Source of the DNA: Rhodoplanes sp963712435
Lineage (GTDB): Bacteria > Pseudomonadota > Alphaproteobacteria > Rhizobiales > Xanthobacteraceae
NCBI GenBank assembly: GCA_963712435.1
Contig: CAVQIB010000010.1
Coordinates: forward strand, 124,001-188,000
Direction of reading: 5' to 3'
DNA: 64,000 nt
The position numbers were made by a program, and so were the translations under genes. The notes under the pieces were generated by a model, which did not search any database, was not told the DNA's origin, and saw only the letters and a list, made by a program, of their open reading frames with translations. Of this stretch, positions 10,220 to 19,125 are shown in pieces; the stretch's first letter is position 1; each line of letters begins with the position of its first letter.

Positions 10220-12187
10220 ATGGCTGAGGTCCCGTTGTGGATACCGTCGCCCGAGCGGGTCGCGACCAGCCAGGTGCATGGCGCTTCATCGCCGAGGTCA
10301 ACCGCCGCCATGGCGTCGACTCTGCGGACCTATCGCGACCTGCATGCCTGGTCGGTCGACGCATCCCGACCGTTCTGGGAGCCTGGTCTGGGATTTCTGC
10401 GACGTGATCGGCGACAAGGGCGAGCGCCTGGTGGTCGATCACGGCAGGATGCCCGGCGCGCAGTTTCTTGCCCGACGCGACAGCTCAATTTCGCGGAAAA
10501 CCTGCTCCGCCGCTCCGACGACGCCGACGCCATCGTCTTCCGCGGCGAGGACAAGGTCGACCGCGCCTGACCTGGGCGGAGCTGCAGGCGCTCGGTCTCG
10601 CGCCTGCAGCAGGCGCTGCGCGCGTCCGGGGTCGGCGTCGGCGACCGGGTCGCCGCCATGCTGCCGAACGGGCCGGACGCGGTCGCGCTGGTGCTGGCCG
10701 CCACCTCGATCGGCGCGATCTGGTCGTCCTGCTCGCCCGATTTCGGCGAGCGCGGCGTGCTCGACCGCTTCGGCCAGATCGAGCCGAAGCTCTTCGTCAC
10801 CGTCGACGGCTACTGGTACAACGGCAAGCCGATCCGGCTCCTCGACAAGCTCAAGCCGATCGTGCGCGCAGCTCGGCTCGGCCGCGACCGTGCGTGATCG
10901 TCGACTATCTCGGCGAGGCCGAGGCGGTCGCGAAGGAACTGCCGCGCGCGCGTCACGCTCGACGACTTTCTGCAACCGTTCGCGCGCCCGGCCGATCGCC
11001 TACGAGCGGCTGCCGTTCGATCATCCGGTCTACATCCTGTTCTCTTCGGGCACGACCGGCGTACCGAAATGCATCGTGCACGGCGCCGGCGGCACGCTGC
11101 TGCAGCATCTCAAGGAGCACCGCTGCAGTGCGACCTGCGGCCGGGCGAGCGGCTGTTCTACTTCACCACGCTCGGCTGGATGATGTGGAACTGGCTCGTC
11201 TCCGGCCTCGCGACCGGCGCGACGCTTGCTCCTCTATGACGGCTCGCCCTTCGCGCCGACGCCGGCCGTGCTGTGGGACTATGCCCAGGACGAGCGCATG
11301 AACGTGTTCGGGACGTCGGCGAAATATATCGACGCCTGCGCCAAGGCCGACCTCGCGCCGGCGAAGCACGCATGATCTCTCCGCGCTGCGGATGATCACC
11401 TCGACCGGCTCGCCGCTGGCGCCGGAAAGCTTCGAATACGTCTATCGCGGCATCAAGCCGGACCTGCATCTCGCCTCGATCTCCGGCGGCACCGACATCG
11501 TGTCGTGCTTCGTGCTCGGCGATCCGACCTCGCCGGTGTGGAAGGGCGAGATCCAGGCCGCCGGGCCTCGGCATGGCGGTCGACGTGTATTCCGAGGACG
11601 GAAAGCCGCTGCGCGGGGAGAAGGGCGAACTCGTCTGCACGAAGCCGTTCGTCTCGATGCCGGTGATGTTCTGGAACGACCCGGACGGCAAGAAATATCG
11701 TGCGGCCTATTTCGAGCAATTCTCCAATGTCTGGGCGCACGGCGATTTCGCCGAATGGACGGAGCACGGCGGGATCATCATTCACGGCCGCTCCGACGCC
11801 ACCCTGAATCCCGCCGGCGTGCGCATCGGCACGGCGGAAATCTATGCGCAGGTCGAGCAGATTCCCGAGGTGGTGGAAGCGATCTGCATCGGCCAGGACT
11901 GGGACCACGATGTGCGCGTGGTGCTGTTCGTGCGGCTGCGCGAGGGCGTTACGCTCGACGAGGCGCTCAGGGAGCGCATCAGCCGGCAGATCCGCACCGG
12001 CGCGAGCCCGCGCCACGTGCCGGCGAAGATCGTTCAGGTCAGCGACATCCCGCGCACCCGCTCGGGCAAGATCACCGAGATCGCGGTGCGCGACGTGGTG
12101 CACGGCCGCCCGGTGAAGAACACCGAAGCGCTCGCCAATCCGGAGGCGCTCGCGCTGTACGAAAACGTGCCGGACCTGCAGCGCTAG
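10220..12187 (+). pseudogene. Acetoacetate-CoA ligase, frame interrupted in its 5' two-thirds
   Basis: Acetoacetyl-CoA synthetase activates acetoacetate with ATP and CoA and links polyhydroxybutyrate breakdown to central metabolism. ATG 10220 has GGAGGAG at 10204-10210. Stitched frames give MAEVPLWIPSPERVATSQVH, WDFCDVIGDKGE, LNFAENLLRRSDDADAIVFR, LPNGPDAVALVLAATSIGAI, SSCSPDFGERGVLDRFGQIE, the adenylation P-loop YILFSSGTTGVPKCIVHGAG, GWMMWNWLVSGLATGATLLL, ISGGTDIVSCFVLG, WAHGDFAEWTEHGGIIIHGR and the C-terminal lysine region PRTRSGKITEIAVRDVVHGR. Shifts occur between about 10275 and 11576; the last 600 bases are clean. A phasin gene lies 7 kb away, consistent with a polyhydroxybutyrate-using organism. 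Confidence 0.88.
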
Positions 12188-12350
12188 AGCAGGATGAACT
12201 GGTTTGAAATCAACCAACTCCCGCCGTCATCGCCCGCGCAAGCGGGCGATCCAGTAAACACAAATGGTTTTCGGTGATTACTAGATGCCCCGCCTGCGCG
12301 GGGCATGACCACTGAGGGTGGGATGATCGATCCAGGGAGAAATCATCACG
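12186..12350. repeat. BIME-like interspersed repeat, copy 1
   Basis: About 165 bases that recur, with substitutions, at 20511-20675. The element holds two hairpins: CGCCCGCGCAAGCGGGCG near 12230 and GCCCCGCCTGCGCGGGGC near 12288, joined by a conserved spacer (CCAGTAAACACAAA, then TTTTCGGTGATTA). It begins inside the stop codon of the ligase gene. Such elements are common between genes in Bradyrhizobium relatives and may end transcription or stabilise mRNA. Confidence 0.75.
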
Positions 12351-12387
12351 CGCTAGGCGCCGGCGGCACGCGAGGGGCGGGCGGCGA

Positions 12388-12413
12388 GGAACGGCTCGGC
12401 GGTGGCAAGCGTT
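12388..12413 (+). promoter_or_regulatory. Candidate EcfG (general stress sigma) promoter
   Basis: GGAAC at 12388-12392 and CGTT at 12410-12413 are separated by exactly 17 bases, matching the alphaproteobacterial EcfG consensus GGAAC-N16/17-CGTT. It ends 31 bases before the start codon of the stress-like gene at 12445, a sensible promoter distance. Confidence 0.65.
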
Positions 12414-12444
12414 GACATGCCGCCCTGTCGAGGAGCGCCTCTCA

Positions 12445-13272
12445 ATGACGCAGATCGTGACTGCTCTGTTCGACGCCTATGACGACGCTGCGGAGGCGGT
12501 TCGCCGATTGGAGGCCTGTGGAGTGTCCTATCGGGACATCAGCATTGTTTCCAATGCGGGGGACGAACGGCGCCGCGTCCAGCACGGCACGACGGACGAC
12601 GCCACCAAAGGCGCGACCGCCGGCATCGGCTTTGGCGCGGCGTTGGGAGGCGGGGCCGGGCTGCTCGCCGGGCTCGGGCTCGTCGCGATCCCCGGTCTCG
12701 GGCCGATGGTCGCCGCCGGGTGGCTCGCTGCGACGATGGCGGGCGCCGCGGTGGGGGCAAGCACGGGCGGCATCGCAGGAGCCCTCATCGCCGCCGGTCT
12801 CAGCAATGAGGATGCGGAAATCTATGCCGAGGGGTTGGGCCGCGGCGGCACGATCGTCACCGCACGGATCGAGCCACACAGGCACTCCGCGGCCCGGTCG
12901 ATACTCGCCGAGAGCAACGCCGTCGAAATCCGCGGCAGCGAAGACCGACATGACGCTCCCGGTTTGAATCGGTCCGCCGCGCCGACGAGCGGGGAGACGA
13001 CGAGCGGGCCCTCCGCCCCCCTGATCGCAAGCGATCGCGTGCGGGGCACGTCGGTCTACGACCGGAACGGCAAGCATATCGGCGCGGTCGAACGCATGAT
13101 GATCGACAAAGCCAGCGGACAGGTGGCGCATGTCGTTCTGGCTTTCGGCGGCTTTCTCGGAGCGGGAACGGACGCCGAGACGATCCCGTGGGACGTGCTG
13201 GAATATGACGCACATCTCGGGGGCTACCGGACCAGCCTGACGGAAGACCAGGTGCAAGGCCGACACCTTTAG
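12445..13272 (+). CDS. General stress 17M-like plus PRC-barrel domain protein
   Basis: 275 residues in two parts. Residues 1-130 resemble the general stress protein 17M/YflT type: a ferredoxin-like lead (IVTALFDAYDDAAEAVRRLE, then CGVSYRDISIVSN) and a Gly/Ala-rich hydrophobic hairpin (FGAALGGGAGLLAGLGLVAI; AATMAGAAVGASTGGIAGAL) that may enter the membrane. Residues about 200-275 form a PRC-barrel (VRGTSVYDRNGKHIGAVERM, then KASGQVAHVVLAFGGFLGAG), a fold that binds partner proteins or RNA. The linker is low-complexity. The start ATG 12445 follows GAGGAG; a TTG 33 bases earlier is less likely because it overlaps the EcfG-type promoter. A role in the general stress response is inferred from the promoter and the family. 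A second PRC protein is at 28751. Confidence 0.85.
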   Translation: MTQIVTALFDAYDDAAEAVRRLEACGVSYRDISIVSNAGDERRRVQHGTTDDATKGATAGIGFGAALGGGAGLLAGLGLVAIPGLGPMVAAGWLAATMAGAAVGASTGGIAGALIAAGLSNEDAEIYAEGLGRGGTIVTARIEPHRHSAARSILAESNAVEIRGSEDRHDAPGLNRSAAPTSGETTSGPSAPLIASDRVRGTSVYDRNGKHIGAVERMMIDKASGQVAHVVLAFGGFLGAGTDAETIPWDVLEYDAHLGGYRTSLTEDQVQGRHL

Positions 13273-13274
13273 GG

Positions 13275-14612
13275 TTAAGGCAGCGGCGAAACCGCGTGTC
13301 GGTGCGGCGCGGGCGGCGTCCGCAGCCGGAAGGTCAGCGGAAACGCCACGACGCACAAGAGCGCCATCAGCAGAAACGCCTGTGCGCCGAACTGCTCGTA
13401 AAGCGGACCCGACAGCAACATCGTCAAGGCAGTGGCGCCGCCCACCCCAAACGCGTAGAGCGCCTGCGCCGTCGCCGCGAGCCGCGATGGCGCGGCAACC
13501 GCAATCAGATGCATGCTGGCGAGATGCAGGAGCGCAAAGGTAAAGCCATGCAGCGGCTGCACCAGCGCGAGCACGGCGATCGCGGCGGTCTGCGACATCA
13601 CGATCCAGCGGATCGTGCCGGCCACGGCCGCGATCGCGGCGGCGCCGCTCGGGCCGAAGCGACGGATCAGGCTCGGCCCGATCCAGAAGAACACGACGAC
13701 CTCGGCGGCCACCGAGGCCGACCACAACAGGCTGATCGGCCCCGAGCCGATGCCGGCGGCATTCCAGCGAATGACCGCGAAAGTGTCGTGCATCGCATGG
13801 CTGCCGGAAATCAACGCGCCCACGAGAACGGTTCGCCGGAACAGCGCAATCCCGAAAAGCTCGCGCACGCCGCCAAACGCGGACAGGATTGCGTTCCGCC
13901 GCGCCGCTGGTGCGACCGGGGCGGCCGGCCCGCCTTCGATCGCTACTTGGCTTGCCGCGGTCGGCGTCGCGCCCGAGCGCGACGGACCGGGGCGCTCCTC
14001 GCCGCCCGCACACGGAAGCGCGGCGGCATCCTTCGCCCGCCGGGAGTTCAGCGAGAGTCCGGGGACCAACGGCGTGACGAGGACGGCGCAGGCCAGCAGA
14101 GCCGCATGCATCCAAACGATCGGCGACAGATCGGTCGCGCTCACGATCTGGCCGGCGACGAGCGTTCCCGCGATGAAGGCGGCGGACGCCGCGCCGCGAA
14201 CCCAACCATATTCGAACCGGTTTGCCGGCGCGCGCATGGCGGCGTCGACGGCGAGCGCATCGGCCAGCGTCGTGGTGGGCGCGAGCGCCGCCGCCTGGCA
14301 CATATGGATCAGAAGGAGCAGCCCGAATTCCTTGGTCGTCAACAGGCCGAGCGCAATGGCGGCGGCGCCCGCCGCGCAGATTGCGAGCGCCATGCGCAGC
14401 GCGCCCGTCATGTCCGCTGCGCGCCCGACCAAGGGGCCCGCGACCAGCCGCACCAACGTACCGAGCCCGAGCAGGAGTCCGAGTTCGCCCGGCGTCAAGC
14501 CGCGCGTTTCGAAGAATCGCGGCCAGAATGGCGAGGCCGCGCCGAAGGCGGCATACATGGTCGCGTAAAGAAGGATGAACGCCGGCAACGCGCCGAGGCG
14601 GACCGAACGCAT
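13275..14612 (-). CDS. MFS transporter, PPP (3-phenylpropionate/HcaT-like) family
   Basis: 445 residues with about twelve hydrophobic helices in two halves, separated by a long polar loop near residues 190-240. The N-terminus LPAFILLYATMYAAFGAASP with FWPRFFETRGLTPGELGLLL is typical of MFS_1_like/PPP members, which resemble nucleoside and phenylpropionate symporters. GRAADMTGALRMALAI matches the MFS loop 2-3 motif. It ends three bases from the stress gene on the opposite strand, so the two converge with essentially no spacer. Substrate is unknown; no catabolic genes are adjacent. Confidence 0.88.
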   Translation of the reverse strand: MRSVRLGALPAFILLYATMYAAFGAASPFWPRFFETRGLTPGELGLLLGLGTLVRLVAGPLVGRAADMTGALRMALAICAAGAAAIALGLLTTKEFGLLLLIHMCQAAALAPTTTLADALAVDAAMRAPANRFEYGWVRGAASAAFIAGTLVAGQIVSATDLSPIVWMHAALLACAVLVTPLVPGLSLNSRRAKDAAALPCAGGEERPGPSRSGATPTAASQVAIEGGPAAPVAPAARRNAILSAFGGVRELFGIALFRRTVLVGALISGSHAMHDTFAVIRWNAAGIGSGPISLLWSASVAAEVVVFFWIGPSLIRRFGPSGAAAIAAVAGTIRWIVMSQTAAIAVLALVQPLHGFTFALLHLASMHLIAVAAPSRLAATAQALYAFGVGGATALTMLLSGPLYEQFGAQAFLLMALLCVVAFPLTFRLRTPPAPHRHAVSPLP

Positions 14613-14703
14613 CTGAAACCGCCACGGGTTTGGAGCGAGCTGGCTTCAGGATGTAATCAGAGCGCGGGCTTGTAGTTCCTTGGCGCGGTCGGGAGCCGCC
14701 CCG

Positions 14704-15090
14704 TCAGTTCTCCCCGACATAGGCCCAGCATTCCAGTTCGACCTGCGCGCCCAGCGCAAGCCCGTTCGCGCCGAAAGCCGAGCGCGCGGGCAGCCGGTCG
14801 GGATCGAAATAGGCGACATAGACCCTGTTGAAGTCCGGCCATTTGGCCATGTCGGCCAGCATCACCGTGCATTTGAACACGTCGCGGAACGTGAGACCGT
14901 TCTCCTCGAGCACCGCGCCGATATTCTCCATGGTCTGGCGCGCCTCCGCCTCCATCCCGCCGGGGACGAGTTCCAGCGTGCCGGGCTTGTTGCCGAGCGC
15001 GCCGGAAAGATAGAGCACATCGCCGACGCGCACGGCCTGGCTGAAGGGCAGCCGCAACGCCCTCGCCGCCTCGGAATTGATGAACTTCAT
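14704..15090 (-). CDS. RidA family protein
   Basis: 128 residues of the RidA/YjgF/UK114 family, small trimeric enzymes that hydrolyse reactive enamine/imine intermediates. PFSQAVRVGDVLYLSGALGN, the QTMENIGAVLEENGLTFRDV helix, FKCTVMLADM and the closing YFDPDRLPARSAFG are in family order. The usual substrate-binding Arg of true RidA proteins would be in the ARSAFG segment, where an Arg is present. The ATG at 15090 has GGGGAA upstream; an in-frame ATG at 15105 is an alternative. It stands alone between an MFS gene and the iron transporter operon. Confidence 0.92.
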   Translation of the reverse strand: MKFINSEAARALRLPFSQAVRVGDVLYLSGALGNKPGTLELVPGGMEAEARQTMENIGAVLEENGLTFRDVFKCTVMLADMAKWPDFNRVYVAYFDPDRLPARSAFGANGLALGAQVELECWAYVGEN

Positions 15091-15205
15091 CGCGTGTTTC
15101 CCCATGAGCCCGGAGCGCCCGAGCACAACCCGACCTTCTCTCGTCTACTCTAAAGCACAGACGCGCGGGCCGATGAAAGCGGGCGACGAGTGACGCGCTC
15201 CGGCG

Positions 15206-16913
15206 TCACGCCCCGGGCCGCACCGGGTCGAAGTCGTCGGCGATGCGCACCAGCCGGATCACCGGCAGCACCCCGACCAGCACGATGAGCAGGGCGGCGA
15301 GCGCGCCCTCCTCGAAGCTTCCGCGCGTCGCGAATTGATAGATGTAAGTCGAGAGCGTCTCGACATTGAGCGGGCGCAGCAAGAGCGTCGCCGGAAGCTC
15401 CTTGAGGCAATCGACGAAGACGAGCAGCGCCGCGCTGAACAGCGCCGTGCGGGTGAGCGGCAGGTACACGCTGCGCAGCACCGTGGCCGGCCGCGCGCCG
15501 AGATTGCACGCCGCATCATCGAGATCGGTCGAAATGCGCCCGAGGCCCGCTTGCGCGAACCCGGTCGGGATCGCCAGGAACCGCACCACATAAGCGAGCA
15601 CGAGGGCGGCGCTCGAGCCGGCGAGCAGCAGGCCCACCCTTTCCCCGCCGAACGCGTGCGTCGCGGCATTGACCATTTCGTCGAAGGCGACCAGCGGCGC
15701 GAGCAGGCCGAGCGCCAGCACGGTGCCGGGAACCGCATAGCCGAGGCCCGCGATCGACACGCAGGCGGCGCCGAACGGGCGGCGGACGACGCGCTGGGCA
15801 AAGGCGACGCCGAAGCCGAGCGAAAGCGTGACGGCGGTGGCGGACGCGGCCAGCATGACGGTGGTCATCGCGTGCTCGAGCAGGCTCGGATCGAAGCCGA
15901 CCAGAAGCTCGCGCCGGATCACCTGATTGGCGAGGAAAGAGAACGGAACGATGAATCCGAGCGCGACCGGTACGAGGCAGAGCGCGGCGGCGGCATGCCG
16001 TTTCGGCCCGCGCAGGGGAAGCCGGGCATGACGGCGCGGATCGCGATCGAGCCCGGCATATCCGCGCCCGCGCCGCGCCGCCCGTTCGAGCGCGATAAGC
16101 GCGGCCACCACGACCAGCATGACGCAGGCGATCTGCGCGGCGCCGGCAAGGCTGCCGCGATTGAGCCAGGTGGTGAAGATGGAGAGCGTCAGCGTGTTCA
16201 CGCCGAGATACTCGCTCGCGCCGATGTCGTTCAGCGTTTCCATCAGCACGAGGGCGAGCCCCGCGGCGATGGCGGGACGCGCAAGCGGCAGGGTGACGTC
16301 GCGGGCGAGCCGCCAGCGGCGCGCGCCGAGCCCGCGCGCGATCTCGATCAGGGTCACGCTCTGCGTCTGGAACATCGTGCGCGCGGCGAGGTAGACATAA
16401 GGATAGAGCACGATGCCGATGACGAAGACGGCCCCTCCGAGCGAGCGGATTTCGGGAAACCAGTAATCGGCCGCCGAGCGCCAACCCGTCACGCTGCGCA
16501 GCAGCCCCTGCACCGGCCCGAGCGCGTCCAGCACGTCGACATAGACATAGGCGACGATATAGGTCGGAAAGGCGAGCGGGAGCGGCAGCAGCCAGACGAG
16601 GAGGTCGCGCCCGGGGAACTGATAGGCGGTCACCATCCACGCCGTGCCGACGCCCACGATCGCCGCGATTGCGGAAACCCCCGCCAACAGCAGGACGGTG
16701 TCGACCAGGGCGGTCGGAAGCACATAGGCGAAGAGATGCCGCCAGATATCGGCGTCACCCTGCTGCGCGATGTGAAGAAGGCTCGCCATCGGCGCGAGCG
16801 GCAGCGCGGCGACGAGGATGAGCAGCGTTATGGCGACCGGATGCGGAGGCCGCAGCCAGGCGATCCGGTGGAGCAGGTCGAATGGCGGGGCGGGCGGGTC
16901 CAAGGTTGGATCC
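15206..16913 (-). CDS. Ferric iron ABC transporter permease (FbpB/SfuB type, fused double domain)
   Basis: About 570 residues containing two tandem binding-protein-dependent transport domains, as in FbpB/SfuB. The first has TALVDTVLLLAGVSAIAAIV, FPGRDLLVWLLPLPLAFPTY and IVAYVYVDVLDALGPVQGLL; its EAA loop is LIEIARGLGARRWRLARDVT. The second includes AVPGTVLALGLLAPLV and the loop DDAACNLGARPATVLRSVYL. An open frame continues to 16990, but its first 26 codons run through an inverted repeat, so the TTG at 16913 is preferred here; this start is uncertain. The substrate-binding gene lies just upstream. No ATPase gene is next to them, so the importer must use an ATPase encoded elsewhere. Confidence 0.88.
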
Positions 16914-16953
16914 GCCGCAGCGCCACCGGCTGATTTCCCTGCGGCCGACAAAC

Positions 16954-16983
16954 GATTCCTCCCCCGCATGCGAGGGAGGAATC
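16954..16983. repeat. Inverted repeat, REP-type
   Basis: Perfect 10-base arms GATTCCTCCC (16954-16963) and GGGAGGAATC (16974-16983) around a 10-base centre. It lies between the iron-binding protein gene and the permease and resembles dispersed palindromes of this group; a related CTCCCCC-rich palindrome is at 40186-40222. It may tune relative expression of the two transporter genes. Confidence 0.6.
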
Positions 16984-17049
16984 CGCGCAACGCGGCCGAT
17001 GGGGGCCAACCGGTCGCGCCGCGCGCGCCGTTGAAAACGTCCCGCCGCC

Positions 17050-18105
17050 TCAGTTGTCAAATCCGACTTTGTCGACGAGCGTCGCGGCCTTTTTCTTGTT
17101 GTCGGCGATCGCAGCGATCGGCAAAGAATCGGCGTTCAGTTCGCCATAGCCCGCAATGGTGGGGTTGACTCCCGTCGATGCGCGCACCGGATATTCGTAG
17201 TTCAAGTCGGCGTAGAGCTGCTGCGCCTGATCGCTCATCAGCCACTCGATGAGCTTCATGGCGTTGTCCTTGTTCGGCGCGTTCTTCATGAGCACGACGC
17301 CGGATATGTTCATATGCGTGCCGCCGCCCTGGAAGGTCGGCAGGATGACCTTGGTCGCCTCCGCCCACGCTTTCTTGTCGGGCTCGCGATTGAGCATCAG
17401 CGCCCAGTAGTAGGTATTGCCGAGCCCGATATCGCATTTGCCGGCCGCGATGTCGCGCGCAACCTCGCGGTCGCCGCCCGACGGCTTCTGCGCGAGATTG
17501 GCCTTGAGCCCGGTGAGCCATTCCTCCGCCTTTGCCTCGCCATGATGCGCGATATAGGCGGCGAAGAGCGCGTTGTTGTAGATGTGCTGGCCCGAGCGGA
17601 TGCAGATCTTGCCTTTCCATTTGGGATCGGACAGCTCTTCATAGCTGATCTCGTTCTGCGGCACGCGATCGCGCGCGGCGTAAACGACGCGGGCGCGGGC
17701 GGAGATTGCGAACCAGAGCCCATTCGGATCGCGGTATTGCGACGGCACCGTCTTCTCGAGCAGCTCGGACTTGATCGGCTGGGCGATTCCGAGATCGACC
17801 GCCTCCTTCAGGCGTCCGATATCGACGGTCAGAAGCACGTCGGCGGGACTGTTCGCCCCCTCGGTCGCGATGCGCTGCTCCAAGCCCGCGCTCGCGGAAA
17901 TCACATTGACCTTGATTCCGGTCTCCTTGGTGAAGGCGTCGAACAGCGGCGCAATGAGCTTTGCCTCGCGATAGGTGTAGACATTCACCTCGTTCGACTG
18001 CGCGATGGCGGGACCAGCCCCGGCGGCAAGCGCGCCTGCAAGGGCGATGGCGATGGGCGCGGGCGCTCGGCTCGCGCCGGAAACTCGCCAGAAGCGTAGC
18101 GGCAT
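17050..18105 (-). CDS. Fe(3+) ABC transporter substrate-binding protein
   Basis: 351 residues with a signal peptide (IAIALAGALAAGAGPAIAQS) and the mature start NEVNVYTYREAKLIAPLFDA, typical of FbpA/FutA periplasmic iron-binding proteins. TKETGIKVNVISASAGLEQR, SPADVLLTVDIGRLKEAVD and GTHMNISGVVLMKNAPNKDN are family segments. The paired tyrosines expected to bind ferric iron are in the LYADLNYEYPVRA region near the C-terminus. It heads a two-gene operon with the permease. An AT-rich upstream region with an inverted repeat at 18210-18244 may be the iron-responsive control site. Confidence 0.93.
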   Translation of the reverse strand: MPLRFWRVSGASRAPAPIAIALAGALAAGAGPAIAQSNEVNVYTYREAKLIAPLFDAFTKETGIKVNVISASAGLEQRIATEGANSPADVLLTVDIGRLKEAVDLGIAQPIKSELLEKTVPSQYRDPNGLWFAISARARVVYAARDRVPQNEISYEELSDPKWKGKICIRSGQHIYNNALFAAYIAHHGEAKAEEWLTGLKANLAQKPSGGDREVARDIAAGKCDIGLGNTYYWALMLNREPDKKAWAEATKVILPTFQGGGTHMNISGVVLMKNAPNKDNAMKLIEWLMSDQAQQLYADLNYEYPVRASTGVNPTIAGYGELNADSLPIAAIADNKKKAATLVDKVGFDN

Positions 18106-18209
18106 GAGTCACTCCTGTTGCAACCGGCGGCTGCGCGTGGGCGCCAGCGCCTTCGATCGCAACAGCTAGGGGCCGCGCGGGAGCCCGTCAAGTCAAATAT
18201 GTTATATAT

Positions 18210-18244
18210 ATCAATACGTTAGAATGCTTAAAATCTGTATTGAT
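18210..18244. promoter_or_regulatory. AT-rich inverted repeat upstream of the iron transporter operon
   Basis: Perfect 8-base arms ATCAATAC (18210-18217) and GTATTGAT (18237-18244) lie 19 bases apart in an unusually AT-rich patch about 105 bases before the iron-binding protein gene. The interior holds TTAGAA-TGC-TTAAAA, a partial match to the Irr/ICE type site TTTAGAA-N3-TTCTAAA. Iron-responsive control is an inference from position and partial similarity. Confidence 0.45.
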
Positions 18245-18339
18245 TGGAACGAGTCGAAAACAATCATCTTAATGCTTGATAGCGCTTGTGAATTCGCTGC
18301 GCGGCGCGCCGCAGGCATGGCCGCGTGTCATGCAGCGCG

Positions 18340-19125
18340 TCAACGCGCCGCCGCGCCAGCGTCCGCCAGAGCGCCGCGCGGGATGTGCTTCAGCGGAGCG
18401 TCCGCAATTTCGGCGACGAGCTTGTTGAGGATCGCCTGGCCGAACGAGGCAAAGTCCTCTGCGACGGCGACGAACGCGCCGGGTCCGCCGACCACATTGA
18501 CGCGGAAATAGTTCTCCAGCCCGCCCGCGGGATTTGTGTGTTCGGCATTCCAGGACAAGGGCTGCTCGGTGAGAATGACAAGTCCATTGATGGTGACGCC
18601 CTTGCCGACGGCCTCATCGCGCGCAACCGGCGCGTCGCGTCCGGAATTGTTGGTGCCGTCGCCCGACACGTCGATTGTCCGGCGTTGCGCTTCGAACGGC
18701 GCGCGCTCGATCTGCGCCATCGCGAAATCGATTCCGCCGCTGATCGAGGTGCGATCGGCGAAGGCGCGCGGCGTTTCCGCGAGCTGGGTCGCGAACTGAT
18801 TGGCGCTTTCCGTATCGTGGACGACGGTCCAATCGACCACCACCTTCTGGTTGCCTGCGCCCGACCATTCGATATAGCAGATCGCGACGCGGCCGAACCG
18901 GCCGGCCCCGATCGCCTCCAGCACGCGCGGATTGGTGATCGCGGCGGCGTAGCCTTCGCGCTGAAGCTGGAACTTCTGCGCGTCCACACTGCGCGAAACG
19001 TCGGCCGCGAGCGCAAGCAGCAAGTCCACCGTCTCGGCGCGGGCGCTGCTCGGGAAGAGTGCGGCGATCGTCAGTGCGAGCGCGGTCGCTCCCGTGCCGA
19101 GAAACTGACGGACCGTTGTCCACAT
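18340..19125 (-). CDS. DUF1194 (von Willebrand A-like) secreted protein
   Basis: 261 residues starting at ATG 19125 with a signal peptide (ATALALTIAALFPSSARAET). The mature part opens VDLLLALAADVSRSVDAQKF, where DVSRS is a VWA-type metal-ion-dependent adhesion motif variant (DxSxS). GFSG-like features follow: REGYAAAITNPRVLEAIGAG, VAICYIEWSGAGNQKVVVDW, TSISGGIDFAMAQIERAPFE, RTIDVSGDGTNNSGRDAPVA and the NYFRVNVVGGPGAFV end. DUF1194 proteins are periplasmic and uncharacterised; the MIDAS motif suggests metal-dependent binding of another protein. It lies upstream of the iron operon on the same strand but 230 bases away, so separate transcription is likely. Confidence 0.92.
   Translation of the reverse strand: MWTTVRQFLGTGATALALTIAALFPSSARAETVDLLLALAADVSRSVDAQKFQLQREGYAAAITNPRVLEAIGAGRFGRVAICYIEWSGAGNQKVVVDWTVVHDTESANQFATQLAETPRAFADRTSISGGIDFAMAQIERAPFEAQRRTIDVSGDGTNNSGRDAPVARDEAVGKGVTINGLVILTEQPLSWNAEHTNPAGGLENYFRVNVVGGPGAFVAVAEDFASFGQAILNKLVAEIADAPLKHIPRGALADAGAAAR

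Larger units (their letters stand above)
5560..11580. other. Tract of dense single-base indels in conserved genes
   Basis: Across potA's end, potB, potC, the DUF6460 gene, asmA and acetoacetate-CoA ligase, the reading frame shifts every 20-200 bases although each piece encodes well-conserved protein. When frames are stitched, extra bases usually create a codon with two alternative third bases, for example GTCG before the next codon (GTC or GTG), CTTG (CTT or CTG), ACAG (ACA or ACG), GACT (GAC or GAT). The rarer deletions remove a third base, as in CG followed directly by CGC CTG. This is best read as a consensus artefact at strain-variable synonymous sites. Confidence 0.75.

Noticed and set aside
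5896..12187. True pseudogenisation of potB, potC, asmA and the ligase
   Set aside because: There are no large deletions, and third-position placement of most indels with intact conserved motifs argues for a consensus artefact instead.
12442..14625. A 727-codon open frame on the minus strand across the stress gene and MFS gene
   Set aside because: It is the antisense or shifted shadow of two clearly recognisable genes, is Arg/Ala-rich without family motifs, and GC-rich third positions explain its length.
15335..16933. A 532-codon plus-strand frame opposite the iron permease
   Set aside because: It is a shadow with strongly biased Arg/Glu/Gly composition; the minus-strand permease is unambiguous.
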